From assembly GCF_008369405.1 (NCBI RefSeq), contig NZ_VSJJ01000003.1, positions 62,001-126,000 on the forward strand: DNA of 64,000 bases, written 5' to 3'. The notes under the pieces are model-generated. The model ran no database searches. It saw only the letters and a list, made by a program, of their open reading frames with translations, and had not been told where the DNA came from. A program made the position numbers and the translations under genes. Shown in pieces: positions 20,801 through 29,135 of this stretch; position 1 is the first letter of the stretch; every line of letters starts with the position of its first letter. The DNA is from Streptococcus cristatus. GTDB lineage: Bacteria; Bacillota; Bacilli; Lactobacillales; Streptococcaceae.

Positions 20801-22360
20801 GATGGCGACCAAATCTATTTTTCACCAAACAATGATTATAGCTTTGATAGTGTCAAGGTGAAAGCAGTCATGCTCCGAAATGTTGAAAATGTCCATCTGA
20901 CGGTTTACAAGAAAGAGGACACAGAGCGTAAGCAACCGCTTTATGAAATCGGAAACGAGAGCCATAAGAAGACGGACTGGAGCTATCGTAGTGGTAGCAG
21001 GGGTGTGGAGCTCTATGAAATTTCTTGGGAAGGTTTGGACAAGGAAGGCCAGCAACTTCCAGATGGGGAATATCAATTTGTCATTACCTATCGACCATCA
21101 GCTTCTGGAGCTAAGCAGCAAGAGTTGAACTTCAAAGTGAAGATCGACACAACAGCTCCAAGTATAGAGGAAGGTAGCGCTCATTATGATCCTGACACAA
21201 GGATTTTCCGTCCTGGGAAGATTGTCGAAAATGGTAGCGGGCTTGCTGGAACCTATCTATCATATAGCAAAGATAGAGAAACGCATGCATTGACTCCAGA
21301 AGAAGACGGAACTTATGTCATTCCAGAGGGAGTAGATATCTCAACGCTTCGTTATTCAATCTGGGACAAGGTTTACAATACAGCTGAACTGGATATTCAT
21401 GGTAAGGCAGTGGCAGCAGAGACACCGGGTGCCGAGCAGCCAGAGGAAACTCCTGAAGAAAGGCCAGACAATCAAAAGAAAGCCGAAAAAGGAACTTTAG
21501 AACTTACCTTTACAGACAGTAACGGTGAGGTGCTCAATTACTATCCGTCGATTGTTCGCTACCAAGTATTTGATGATCAGGGTCGTGTCGTAGATGGTGA
21601 ATTTAACGCTTCCTTCAACAGAGGCACCTTCCCAGAACTTCCATTCGGCACCTATACTGCCAAGATTACTCTTTCAGATTACCATTATGATTGGGGAACC
21701 GAACTGGTGAAGACTGTGACGATTTCACCAGAAAATCCGCATGGAAAGATCACATTTGCTTCCCGCTATTTGAGTGAAAATAAATTGACAATCGGTTTTG
21801 ATAAGCCAGTTCCTACTGGAACATTGGTGAAAGTGACGGATGAAAAGGGAGTCGTTCATCAACTTCCTCAAAGTATCTATGACCTTTCAAGTTTTGAAAC
21901 CATGTTGATGAATGGGACCTATCGAGTTCATATCGAACTTCCGTCAGGCTACCAAGTAGCAGAAAATGATTTTGTTTATGAAGTGACCAATAAGATCAAT
22001 CGCTACATCTTGACCTATTTGAAGGAAACGGTAGTGCCTCCAACTCCTATTCCAGATCAATCTGGTGGTATGATTGTAAAACCTCGGATTCAACCTGAGA
22101 ACTGGGTTGTACCCACTCCAGAACGGAAGCATCAGCCAGAAGCTGGCAAAGCAATGGAGGAAACGAGAAGCATGAAGTCGATTACAGTCAACTATCATAC
22201 AGAAACCAAAGCAAGTGAAGAAGTGTCTAATCTAGACACAAAAGAAAGCCTGCCGAAGACAGGACAAGAAAGTTTAGTCTCTGCTCTTCTTAGTGGCTTT
22301 GGAATGGTCTTTTTTGCCGTATTTAGCAAGATGGCTGGTAAAAAGCGTGAAGGAAATTAG
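17852..22360 (+). CDS. Cell-wall-anchored subtilisin-like (S8, C5a-peptidase-type) protease
   Basis: A 1502-residue secreted protease of the lactocepin/C5a-peptidase group. Visible order: YSIRK-type signal (RFSIRKCAIGIASIVIG, residues 8-24), acidic low-complexity region to about 160, I9-like propeptide, catalytic domain with Asp308 (IDSGVD), His374 (SHGAHVAGS) and Ser711 (GTSMASPHAAG), an inserted PA domain around 540-640, Fn3-like domains to about 1170, two MucBP/SpaA-like repeats, and LPKTG with a hydrophobic segment and basic tail for sortase A. The usual Thr in HGTH is Ala here. It is a close paralogue of the broken gene upstream and is probably the working copy. Related proteases of oral streptococci cleave host matrix proteins or complement; the substrate here is unknown. 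Confidence 0.93.
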   Translation: MEFQPNQRFSIRKCAIGIASIVIGIILAGPMVAADTVTAENQIATVSAVNDGEARQEGNAVQEQKVERTQDLTESASLASKQTEDSHSFTKENEPPTAPSVEIKVETNLIVSEKKGAPSTEAASKSEKESSSSDKLLSDHSKASDKEVLKENPRKEEPILSENELGEEAPVEALVRLKEEKTTVEQPFTSATDKATRIEKTNREHEEFLKELEKQSIQFKKLYDINLLFSGVALETTYGDAKRIRGLARVDAVDYAPLRRTRVESPQPTVASPISSSAKVSEENSLINLQPLWDKGIKGQGQVVAVIDSGVDPAHDVFRLTDISKAKFKSEADIEAAKKKAGITYGKWYNNKIVYVHNYSDMNDNVKEDDPISHGAHVAGSAVGNASKPSPNGEIIRGVAPEAQLMFLRVFSDTKGGQVQNFIYTKAVEDAVKLGADTINMSLGTASGSIYDVGEITRQAFDEARRAGVTITVASTNMATNGFWHSKPLATTPDYGMAGTPSVNPNVISVASINSLTKHVSSEASLTVKELVGSADFPDGKIPMHSFVEREGFRTTIPQNYIHVENGDLENYQGEQLNGRLVLTERGGAVSDVEKIKKLKDAGATGVVFYQTKEQGETPTSFDLEGLGERFPVGVIGHRAGELLSQHASDYQLNIANKFKRVPYDAARQMSDFSSWGLSADGDLKPDVTLPGGMIYSSVNDGEYYMDRGTSMASPHAAGATVLVKQALKERFPHLTPEQLQILVKQMTMSTAVPHVDEETKAYSSVRQQGAGVMDVTAAALGDLYVTAKGEKSSLTLGNVKDTFEFDVTVHNLSGQEKSITYETTLQTDQVQDGKFTLHPRLLETLAGKDKITIPAHSHRTIRISVDASKYQSELSKQMPNGYFLEGFFLVKDAESKQHLVSLPYVGFRGDYQNLRGIEKPIYEYTGSDKPFYYYKDKTDYPDEKIPEVEERHPDNHFTSLISYVYENGESVAKTLGQDGEKFDGDQIYFSPNNDYSFDSVKVKAVMLRNVENVHLTVYKKEDTERKQPLYEIGNESHKKTDWSYRSGSRGVELYEISWEGLDKEGQQLPDGEYQFVITYRPSASGAKQQELNFKVKIDTTAPSIEEGSAHYDPDTRIFRPGKIVENGSGLAGTYLSYSKDRETHALTPEEDGTYVIPEGVDISTLRYSIWDKVYNTAELDIHGKAVAAETPGAEQPEETPEERPDNQKKAEKGTLELTFTDSNGEVLNYYPSIVRYQVFDDQGRVVDGEFNASFNRGTFPELPFGTYTAKITLSDYHYDWGTELVKTVTISPENPHGKITFASRYLSENKLTIGFDKPVPTGTLVKVTDEKGVVHQLPQSIYDLSSFETMLMNGTYRVHIELPSGYQVAENDFVYEVTNKINRYILTYLKETVVPPTPIPDQSGGMIVKPRIQPENWVVPTPERKHQPEAGKAMEETRSMKSITVNYHTETKASEEVSNLDTKESLPKTGQESLVSALLSGFGMVFFAVFSKMAGKKREGN

Positions 22361-22398
22361 TTATTTTCGAAGAATTTATCTCTTTCAGGCTATATCTA

Positions 22399-22436
22399 AA
22401 AGGTCGTGGCTTAAACACCACGACCTTTATTTTTTT
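22399..22436. terminator. Terminator after the second protease
   Basis: AAAGGTCGTGG (22399-22409) pairs with CCACGACCTTT (22418-22428), then a T run. It probably also serves the converging minus-strand gene. Confidence 0.88.
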
Positions 22437-22442
22437 ATGAGA

Positions 22443-22862
22443 TTAGGACATTGAGCTGGTTTCTTTATTTCCCCACACACTGCGCGTAAAGACCATGGAG
22501 AATAGAGCTAGAGCCGCAAAGGCTGCTCCTATATACCAGTAGGGCATATCCAGTGTCGTGGAGCGTCCAGAGAGATTGACGATACCACGGAAGAGCATGC
22601 CGGCTGTCATGATGGCTACAGCTGAGTTCCAGAGGTTGAGGCTGAGCCGAGAGAGGTTGGGAATCATTTTCATGAAGAGCAGGAGGAGGATACCGCCCGC
22701 TAGAGGAAGGGCAAAGAGATAGTGCATGTGGACAGATGTTCCCCCGAAGCTGGAGGTTTCATAGATTCTGCTGAAAGCAAAGAAGAAAATCGTTAGCAGG
22801 ATGTAGGAAACAGCAGTTTTTTTGAAACGTTTTTTGCTGGGATTAGTAACCGATGTAGACAA
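22443..22862 (-). CDS. Small integral membrane protein, unknown function
   Basis: I do not recognise a named family. The 139-residue protein has a basic N-terminus and about four hydrophobic segments (near residues 17-33, 47-65, 78-95 and 107-125). It overlaps the end of the NAGPA-like gene by 20 bases and would start at TTG with GGTGAG five bases upstream, so it is translationally coupled. As the last gene of a three-gene operon with a glycosyltransferase/GtrA protein and a phosphodiester glycosidase-like protein, it may assist a cell-surface glycan process. That is inference from position only. Confidence 0.75.
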   Translation of the reverse strand: MSTSVTNPSKKRFKKTAVSYILLTIFFFAFSRIYETSSFGGTSVHMHYLFALPLAGGILLLLFMKMIPNLSRLSLNLWNSAVAIMTAGMLFRGIVNLSGRSTTLDMPYWYIGAAFAALALFSMVFTRSVWGNKETSSMS

Positions 22863-23751
22863 TGTCGCTCACCGCCCTTTCTGAAATATTTCCGTTGGTG
22901 GTAGGCTTGTTGATGACCTGACCGTTGAAGTAAAGTGTAGAGGAGCCGCCGCCGTCAAGGTTGTAGGCAGTCTTGACGCCATAAGATTTCATGACTTCAG
23001 CCATTTCATAGAGGGAAAGTCCCTGACTTTCTGAAGTGCGTCCGTCTGAAACGATGATGATATAGTGGTTTTCATCAATGATACCGATAGCTGTCCGCGG
23101 ATTGGAAGCCATGGACTGGCCGACTTCGGACTTGGTATTCACGACAATCTCACCATTTTCTACAAGAGATGGGCCGAAGGCCAAGAGATTGACCACACCG
23201 TCTTTGACCAGTTGATCGGCAGAGACTTGATCTTCATAGATAATCTTAAAGGAGCCGTCTTTGTAAATAGCTAAATCACCATTGCTGGAGTCTTCTCGGA
23301 CGGTATCGCGGTAGACGACGCCATTGCGGATGACATAGCCAGTTGTGTTGGCTCCATAGTAGTCGCCGTTAACCGCTAGGATAGCGTTGTTGTTGGCGGC
23401 CGTTTCCGAAGTTTTGGCGGTGACATTGGTTCCGTAGGTATTTTGGGCAAAGGCCGTTTTCAGGTATTCCGATGAGCTGACGGTCACATCGGCAACGTAG
23501 ACTTGGGTGTTGCTGACGGTCTTTTCAGTTAGCGTGACCGAGATGTTGTCATCTGAATAGCTGGTATCCGTCACTGTTGCTGTCTCAGCAGCCTTGCTGG
23601 CAGCCTCGGCATTGGACGACGAACTTGCGCTTGAAACCGTGGAAATGGTCTCTGCGATGACGAAGGTTTTCAGCATGGAGTAGCTGAAAGAAGCTGTCAG
23701 AAACAGCCCGAAAATGGAGGCATAGGCATAGCGTTTCTTTAAAAATTTCAT
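22843..23751 (-). CDS. Phosphodiester glycosidase (NAGPA/DUF2233) family exported protein
   Basis: A 302-residue protein with an N-terminal membrane anchor or signal (residues about 10-30) and an Ser/Ala-rich linker, then a NAGPA-type domain: AVNGDYYG near residues 128-135, NPRTAIGI near 217, and the terminal AYNLDGGGSSTLYFNG block near 264-279. NAGPA domains remove GlcNAc caps from phosphodiesters in eukaryotes; bacterial members are linked with exopolysaccharide or teichoic acid metabolism. Its ATG overlaps the glycosyltransferase stop in an ATGA, so the two are coupled. The natural substrate is unknown. Confidence 0.85.
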   Translation of the reverse strand: MKFLKKRYAYASIFGLFLTASFSYSMLKTFVIAETISTVSSASSSSNAEAASKAAETATVTDTSYSDDNISVTLTEKTVSNTQVYVADVTVSSSEYLKTAFAQNTYGTNVTAKTSETAANNNAILAVNGDYYGANTTGYVIRNGVVYRDTVREDSSNGDLAIYKDGSFKIIYEDQVSADQLVKDGVVNLLAFGPSLVENGEIVVNTKSEVGQSMASNPRTAIGIIDENHYIIIVSDGRTSESQGLSLYEMAEVMKSYGVKTAYNLDGGGSSTLYFNGQVINKPTTNGNISERAVSDIVYIGY

Positions 23752-24791
23752 GATGCTGTGTGTGTCCTTTCCTTAAAAATAAATCTCTTTTGGACCATCC
23801 AAGAGATGGTGAAGAGTAGCAGTCCGACGATAATCTTGGCAAGCAGAAGATTGAGCCCAAAGACAGCATAGAAGAGGCGAATTAGCAGTGTATCTAAGAT
23901 AAAGAGCATTACAGCTAGGCTGAAATAGCCGGTTCCTGTCTTGAGTATACTATCGTCGTTCTTAAAGACCAGCTTTTTATTGGTCGAATAGTTAAAGATT
24001 GAGCTGGTCACGCGGGCAATTCCGTTAGCTAGAAGAATTCTCAGGCTGGTCGGCACAGCAGTTAAAAACAAGAGAGCCAGTGCGTAGACGATGTAGTCAA
24101 CGATAAAGCTGCCGAGGGAAGTCAGGGCAAATTTGAAAATATTTTTATAAATCATGAGCCCATCTCTAACAGGCCGGAAGTGCGAGCCTTCATTGTCATT
24201 GATATAGACAGTCTCAATGGGCACTTCCAAAATGGGATATTCCTTGCTGGCTTCTAAGAGCATGTTCATTTCATATTCATAGCGCTGTCCTTCTATCTTC
24301 AGCATAAAGGGAATCATATTGGTCGTAAAAGCCCGTAAACCGGTCTGCGTATCGGAGACCCTCACCCCAGTCTGAAGCTTGAAGAGAGCCCGAGTCAGAC
24401 TGTTACCGAATCGGCTGCGCAGAGGCACCTTGCCAGTAAAGGCGCGTGCTCCCAGAATCAGCCGATTGGGATTTTTGGCAGCCTTGGTTGCCACGCGGAA
24501 AATATCCCAGACCTTGTGCTGGCCATCCGCATCCGCTGTGATGACCGTTCCGTATTGACCTAGAGACTGGATGTGGGTGAAGGCGGTTTTTAGTGCTTGC
24601 CCCTTGCCTTGATTGTTTTCGTGATGGAGGACAGTCGCATACTGCTCCGCCAGCTCAAAGACTGTCTGGCGCTTGGCTGAGCTACCGTCATCGATAACAA
24701 TGATATGAAAATCACTCTTGCTCTGAATTTTTTGAATCAGTTTAATCAAATTATAATCGGGCTCGTAAGCCGGAATCACTAGATAGTCCAT
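23748..24791 (-). CDS. GT2 glycosyltransferase fused to GtrA-like membrane domain
   Basis: 347 residues. The N-terminal 220 form a family 2 glycosyltransferase (VIPAYEP near the start, ADADGQHK with the DxD motif near residue 90), similar to polyprenyl-phosphate sugar transferases. The C-terminal part has four hydrophobic segments of the GtrA/DPMS flippase-like type. Together these usually make and flip an undecaprenyl-phosphate-linked sugar for modifying surface glycans. The ATG at 24791 is preferred to that at 24797 because AGAGG lies seven bases upstream of it. First gene of a three-gene operon with tight overlaps. Confidence 0.88.
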   Translation of the reverse strand: MDYLVIPAYEPDYNLIKLIQKIQSKSDFHIIVIDDGSSAKRQTVFELAEQYATVLHHENNQGKGQALKTAFTHIQSLGQYGTVITADADGQHKVWDIFRVATKAAKNPNRLILGARAFTGKVPLRSRFGNSLTRALFKLQTGVRVSDTQTGLRAFTTNMIPFMLKIEGQRYEYEMNMLLEASKEYPILEVPIETVYINDNEGSHFRPVRDGLMIYKNIFKFALTSLGSFIVDYIVYALALLFLTAVPTSLRILLANGIARVTSSIFNYSTNKKLVFKNDDSILKTGTGYFSLAVMLFILDTLLIRLFYAVFGLNLLLAKIIVGLLLFTISWMVQKRFIFKERTHTAS

Positions 24792-24797
24792 ATCCAT

Positions 24798-25120
24798 ACC
24801 TCTTTCTTAGATGATTTGTAGAAAGTATACAGATTGCGGCTTAAAGCTAGCTGATATCAGTTATCTTTAAGAAAAAGTTAAATCTTCTTTAAGGAAAGAG
24901 TGAGGAAAGTATCTCGTAGGACAAAATAAAAAACTGAGAGTGGGACAGAAATCGGTAATTCGTTAGAATTCGATTTCGTCGTCCTACCTCCGCGCAGTTG
25001 AGTAGGGCTGTAAAGGCTGATGAAATCAGCGTAGTAGAGTCCACTCAACCACTGCGTCTTGCTCGACAATCCAAAGACAATTGAGAGGCTAGGACTTTTG
25101 TCCCAGCCTCAGCGCTTTGT
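24798..25120. other. Intergenic region upstream of the glycosyltransferase
   Basis: 323 bases without a gene. The 5' half carries a possible -10 for the glycosyltransferase (TATACT on the minus strand near 24824) and AT-rich sequence with nothing else recognisable. The rest is a 175-base structured repeat listed below. Confidence 0.7.
24936..25110 (-). repeat. Structured intergenic repeat, copy 1
   Basis: Nearly identical (about 11 differences in 175 bases) to 53086-53261, in the opposite orientation. Read on the minus strand it starts just after the sstT stop with an 11-bp hairpin (GAGGCTGGGAC / GTCCTAGCCTC, AAAA loop), so it may end sstT transcription. It contains an internal GCTGAT-GAA-ATCAGC hairpin within a larger stem. 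Confidence 0.85.
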
Positions 25121-26336
25121 TTAATAACGTTTTTCCTTGGGCCAGGTGCTCATTTCAGCAGTAGCTGTAAAAAGCACGTCTGTGGATGAGTTGAGGGCAG
25201 TTTCGCAAGAGTCTTGGATGACGCCGATGACAAAGCCAACGCTGACGACTTGCATAGCCAGATCGTTTGGGATGCCAAAGAGGCTACAAGCCACAGGAAT
25301 CAGGAGAAGTGAGCCTCCAGCCACTCCAGAAGCCCCGCAGGCGGAAATGGCCGCAACGATACTGAGCACAAAGGCTGTTCCAAAGTCCACCTGAATGCCC
25401 AGTGTATTGGCTGCTGCGAGGGTCAGCGTATTGATTGTCACCGCTGCTCCTGCCATGTTGATGGTTGAACCGAGTGGGATAGAGACCGAGTAGGTTTCAG
25501 GATTGAGGCCCAAATCTCGACAAAGTTTCATATTAACAGGGATATTGGCAGCAGAACTACGGGTGAAAAAGGCAGTGACGCCACTGACTTTTAAGCAACG
25601 CCAAACCAGTGGATAAGGATTTTTTCGAAGAACGATGGAGGCGATCAAGGGATTGACGACCAGAGCGACAAGAGCCATGGAAGTCAATAGTAGGAGCAGA
25701 AGCATGCCGTAGCTCTTGAGCGCCTCAAATCCTTTGCCAGAAATGGTCGTGTATACCAGCCTTAAAATACCAAAGGGAGCCAGATTGATAATCCATTCGA
25801 CAATCTTTGAAGTAATATCTGCCAGTGTTTTCAAGAGTTCTTTGCTATTCTGACTGGCTTCTCGTATGGCCACCCCAAAGACAGCTGTCCAAGACAGAAT
25901 CCCGATATAATTAGCCTTGATCAGGGCGTTGATTGGATTATCGACAAGGCTGAGAAGGAGATTGCTCAAAACTTGGCCGATGCCTTCCGGTGGACTAACT
26001 TCCGAGTTGGCTGCGGTCAGCTCAATGGTCACAGGAAAGATATAGTTGGCGAGGACAGCGACAAGGGCAGCCGCAAAAGTTCCTATTAGATAAAGGATAA
26101 TGACGATTTTCATATTGCTTTTCTGCCCTTTTTGGTGCTGAGAGAGCATTGGCAACGAGGGTGAAAACGAGCAATGGTGCGATAGCTTTTAGACCGCCGA
26201 CAAAGATTTGTCCCAGTAGGCTAATGGCGCTGGCTTGTGGGAAGATGAGAGCCAGCAAGGCGCCTGTGACAATCCCGATAGAAATCCGTTTGATAAGGTT
26301 GGCACGATTCCAAGCAGAAAGAATTCGATGAAACAT
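25121..26336 (-). pseudogene. sstT: Serine/threonine:Na+ symporter SstT, frameshifted
   Basis: The N-terminal frame (26336 to about 26140) and the C-terminal frame (26155 to 25121) together give a complete SstT of about 405 residues (DAACS family), with the conserved [12 protein letters not shown] segment and a GASGVAGGS motif in the second part. The frames meet in [13 protein letters not shown], where a CT dinucleotide tract (GAGAGAG on the plus strand, 26140-26146) is one CT unit short. The break is therefore a 2-base slip in a dinucleotide run. It may be a fixed pseudogene, a phase-variable state or a sequencing error. The upstream frame alone would end after 104 residues. Confidence 0.9.
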
Positions 26337-26457
26337 AGTAGATTCCTTTCTAAAATAAACTGCTTTCCATTACACGCTAGAGGTCGTATAAAATCAATGT
26401 TTTTTAGTATTCACTATGCGGAATAAGGATGCTTTGATGCCTATCTGTCGCCCTTTG

Positions 26458-26466
26458 TGGTATAAT
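26458..26466 (+). promoter_or_regulatory. Extended -10 promoter of the MscS gene
   Basis: TGG followed by TATAAT (26461-26466), 34 bases before the ATG. No good -35 is present, consistent with an extended -10 promoter. Confidence 0.55.
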
Positions 26467-26499
26467 GAATAAGATTTTTGTATCTCATAGGAGGAAAGA

Positions 26500-27372
26500 A
26501 TGACAGCTAATGGGAATGTTTTTACGCGCTATTTCCAGCAATTTGACTGGTCAGCTATTCTGGATGATGTGTTTTCGAAATTCGTCTCCTTGGTCTTTTT
26601 GTGTTTACTATTTTGGGTGGCTAAGAAAATTCTCCATCTCTTTGTGACTAGACTGATTGCGCCATCTTTGAAATTATCTCGGCAGGATGAGGCTCGGCAA
26701 AAGACCATTACACGTCTGATTGAGAATTTGCTCAATTATGCTCTTTATTTTCTTTTGTTCTACTGGATTTTATCCATTTTGGGCATGCCGGTCTCAAGTC
26801 TTTTGGCTGGGGCAGGGATTGCCGGTGTCGCCATTGGGATGGGTGCGCAGGGCTTTCTGTCTGATCTGGTCAACGGTTTCTTTATTCTCTTAGAGCGTCA
26901 GTTGGATGTAGGGGACAATGTTCGCTTGACCAATGGCGCTATCAAGATTGCAGGAACCGTTGTCAGCGTCGGAATTCGGACTACCCAGGTACGTGATGCG
27001 GACGGAACTCTTCACTTTGTGCCCAACCGAAATATTACCGTTGTCAGCAATCTTTCTCGTGGCGATATGCGGGTTTTGATTGATATTCCTATCTATGCTG
27101 AGACGGATTTGGATGAGATTTATCGGATTATTGCTGCTGTCAATCAGGAAGCCGTGCCAGAGCATCCAGAGATTATGAAGGAGCCTGATATTCTAGGACC
27201 GCAGATGACTGCTAACGGCCAGTTTAATTTTCGGGTCAGCTTGACAGTAGGGGGTGGCATGCAGACCAGTATCTATCATATTTTTTATAGGCTCTACCAT
27301 GAAGCCCTGCTAAAAGAAGGAGTGGCGCTGCCAACCTTGGCTCCAGTTACAGGAAATAATGGTAAAGTTTAG
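26500..27372 (+). CDS. Small-conductance mechanosensitive channel (MscS family)
   Basis: A 290-residue membrane channel that opens under membrane tension to release solutes in hypo-osmotic shock. Hydrophobic segments near residues 20-45, 70-90 and the pore-lining stretch LLAGAGIAGVAIGMGAQGF (about 98-116), followed by the conserved beta-domain start DLVNGFFILLERQLDVGD. A strong AGGAGG precedes the ATG. Stands alone between the broken sstT (divergent) and the WYL regulator gene. Confidence 0.93.
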   Translation: MTANGNVFTRYFQQFDWSAILDDVFSKFVSLVFLCLLFWVAKKILHLFVTRLIAPSLKLSRQDEARQKTITRLIENLLNYALYFLLFYWILSILGMPVSSLLAGAGIAGVAIGMGAQGFLSDLVNGFFILLERQLDVGDNVRLTNGAIKIAGTVVSVGIRTTQVRDADGTLHFVPNRNITVVSNLSRGDMRVLIDIPIYAETDLDEIYRIIAAVNQEAVPEHPEIMKEPDILGPQMTANGQFNFRVSLTVGGGMQTSIYHIFYRLYHEALLKEGVALPTLAPVTGNNGKV

Positions 27373-27497
27373 CAGTGATCATGGATGCAAAAACAAACGA
27401 CATCTATTGAAAATAAGGTTTCTAATTACTAAAAGGATGAATGGTCAGCATTTATCCTTTTTCATTTCAGCTTATCCTAGGTCTAATCCGCCTAAAT

Positions 27498-27526
27498 ATG
27501 ACACGATATGGCAAGTATTGTATAAT
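27498..27526 (+). promoter_or_regulatory. Promoter of the WYL regulator gene
   Basis: ATGACA (27498-27503), a 17-base spacer and TATAAT (27521-27526). The predicted start of transcription, near 27533, is within the ribosome-binding site, so the leader is very short. Confidence 0.7.
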
Positions 27527-27548
27527 AGGAAGAGGAGAAGAAGCAAGC

Positions 27549-28448
27549 ATGCAGAATAATCGACTATTTCGGATATTGTACTATATTTTGGAGAGAGGGA
27601 AAGTGACTGCGATGGAGCTAGCCGAGAAATTCGAAGTTTCGGTTCGGACTATTTATCGAGACGTGGACTCTCTAAGCAGCGCTGGGATTCCGATTTATAC
27701 CACGCAAGGGAAGGGTGGCGGCATAGAAATCGCAGAGGATTTTGTCTTGCGGAAGTCCTTGCTGACAGCGGAGGAGAAAGAGCAGATCATGGCTGCCCTG
27801 CAAGGTCTGGAAAGCACCAGTCAGCTTTACCAGAATGACCTGCTTACAAAGCTTTCGGCGCTATTTCAAGTCAAAAATTCCAACTGGATCGAAATCGATT
27901 TTAATCACTGGCAAAACGATAAGGCATATGAAGATATCTTTCATCAATTGAGAACTGCGATTCTAGGCAAGCACCTTGTTTCTTTTTCTTACTTGGCTAG
28001 CGATGGACAGGAAACAAGCCGTCGTGTCAAGCCTGTGCGCTTGTTCTTTAAAAGTCAGAATTGGTATCTCTATGCTTTCTGCCTCTTGCGACAGGAATTC
28101 AGGTATTTTAAGCTATCTCGGATGAAAAATCTGGAGCGGCTGGAGGAAAGGTTTGAGGACAGCTTTGAAGATGTCGTCTTGGAAAAAGAACTGGCCTACG
28201 AAAATACCATTAAACTGGCAGTCAAGTTTGATCGCAAAGTGGCCTTCAGGGTTTATGACGAATTAGGCGGAGACATTCGGACAGATGCCGAAGGAAATCT
28301 GTATACAGAAATAGAAATTCCCAATGACCAGCGTCTATATAGTTACATCCTGTCCTTTGCAGACGCTGTGGAGGTCCTAGATCCGCCCGAAATCCGAGTG
28401 AAAATGAAAGAAATGATTCACCAGCTGGCAAAAAAATATAAAACTTGA
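27549..28448 (+). CDS. HTH/WYL-domain transcriptional regulator (YafY-like)
   Basis: A 299-residue DNA-binding protein: N-terminal DeoR/HTH_11-type helix-turn-helix (LAEKFEVSVRTIYRDVDSLSSAGIPI, roughly residues 24-49) and a C-terminal WYL ligand-sensing domain (the SRRVKPVRLFFKSQNWYLYAF region near 157-177). WYL proteins often control stress, toxin or defence genes. It lies 60 bases upstream of the GyrI-like gene and in the same orientation, so it probably controls that cluster. ATG at 27549 chosen over the longer frame because it follows AGGAG and the predicted transcription start. Confidence 0.88.
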   Translation: MQNNRLFRILYYILERGKVTAMELAEKFEVSVRTIYRDVDSLSSAGIPIYTTQGKGGGIEIAEDFVLRKSLLTAEEKEQIMAALQGLESTSQLYQNDLLTKLSALFQVKNSNWIEIDFNHWQNDKAYEDIFHQLRTAILGKHLVSFSYLASDGQETSRRVKPVRLFFKSQNWYLYAFCLLRQEFRYFKLSRMKNLERLEERFEDSFEDVVLEKELAYENTIKLAVKFDRKVAFRVYDELGGDIRTDAEGNLYTEIEIPNDQRLYSYILSFADAVEVLDPPEIRVKMKEMIHQLAKKYKT

Positions 28449-28478
28449 CATAGGGTGTCAGGTATCTTCTTGTATACT
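28445..28478 (+). promoter_or_regulatory. Promoter/operator region before the GyrI-like gene
   Basis: TTGACA (28445-28450) overlaps the inverted repeat TGACA-N5-TGTCA (28446-28460); a TATACT -10 lies at 28473-28478. The 22-base spacing is long, so activation by a regulator is plausible. Confidence 0.45.
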
Positions 28479-28508
28479 AATAGTAAGAAGAGAAAAGGAG
28501 GTAGCAAG

Positions 28509-29123
28509 ATGAAATATGAATGGAGAAAGAGAGAGAAAGGCCTTTATGGAGCCAAGCAAAAGCCAGAGCTGGTAGAGGTGCCAAGTCAACAGTTCATTGT
28601 GATCGAAGGAGCGGGCGATCCTAATGAAGCGGATTTCTCCGAGCGGGTACCTGCCCTTTATTCACTGGCTTATTCCATAAAAATGCTCTTTAAATCCATG
28701 ATGAAAGATGAGGCGGAGGATAAGGTGAAGGATTTCACAGTTTATCCTTTGGAGGGGATATGGGAAAAAGCTGCTGTGGAAGGCTTCGATAAAAGTCAGC
28801 TTCGCTATCAGCTCATGATTCAGCAGCCCAATGTCATCACTCAGGATATGTTTACAGTGGCGCTTGAGAATGTCCGCAAGAAAAAGCCCAATCTCCTCTA
28901 TGACGACATCCGTTGGCAAAGCTTGCCAGAGGAGCGAGCCATTCAGGTCTTACACATAGGAAGTTATGACAGTGAGCCTGCCTCTTTTGAAAAAATGGAC
29001 GAGCTAGCAAGCAGCTTGGGACTAGAGAGATGCGACCAAGTTCACAGAGAGATTTACTTGAGCAACAAAAATAGGACAGCTGAAGAAAAGTTGAAAATCA
29101 TCTTAAGGTATGCTGTCAGATAG
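28509..29123 (+). CDS. GyrI-like small-molecule-binding domain protein
   Basis: 204 residues resembling the GyrI-like/SHV-type proteins of Firmicutes that bind small cationic or aromatic molecules (VPSQQFIVIEGAGDPN near residues 24-39, and a C-terminal LHIGSYDSEPASF block). Some relatives hydrolyse or sequester toxic compounds. Start at 28509 because AGGAGG is seven bases upstream. It follows the WYL regulator and precedes the ClbS-like gene by 12 bases, giving a small operon that looks like a chemical-stress response. The ligand is unknown. Confidence 0.8.
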   Translation: MKYEWRKREKGLYGAKQKPELVEVPSQQFIVIEGAGDPNEADFSERVPALYSLAYSIKMLFKSMMKDEAEDKVKDFTVYPLEGIWEKAAVEGFDKSQLRYQLMIQQPNVITQDMFTVALENVRKKKPNLLYDDIRWQSLPEERAIQVLHIGSYDSEPASFEKMDELASSLGLERCDQVHREIYLSNKNRTAEEKLKIILRYAVR

Positions 29124-29135
29124 GAGGAATGTAAC

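Noticed and set aside
24936-25110. Insertion sequence or MITE with terminal inverted repeats
   Set aside because: No transposase and no target-site duplication is visible. The better description is a structured intergenic repeat, although mobilisation by a transposase elsewhere cannot be excluded.
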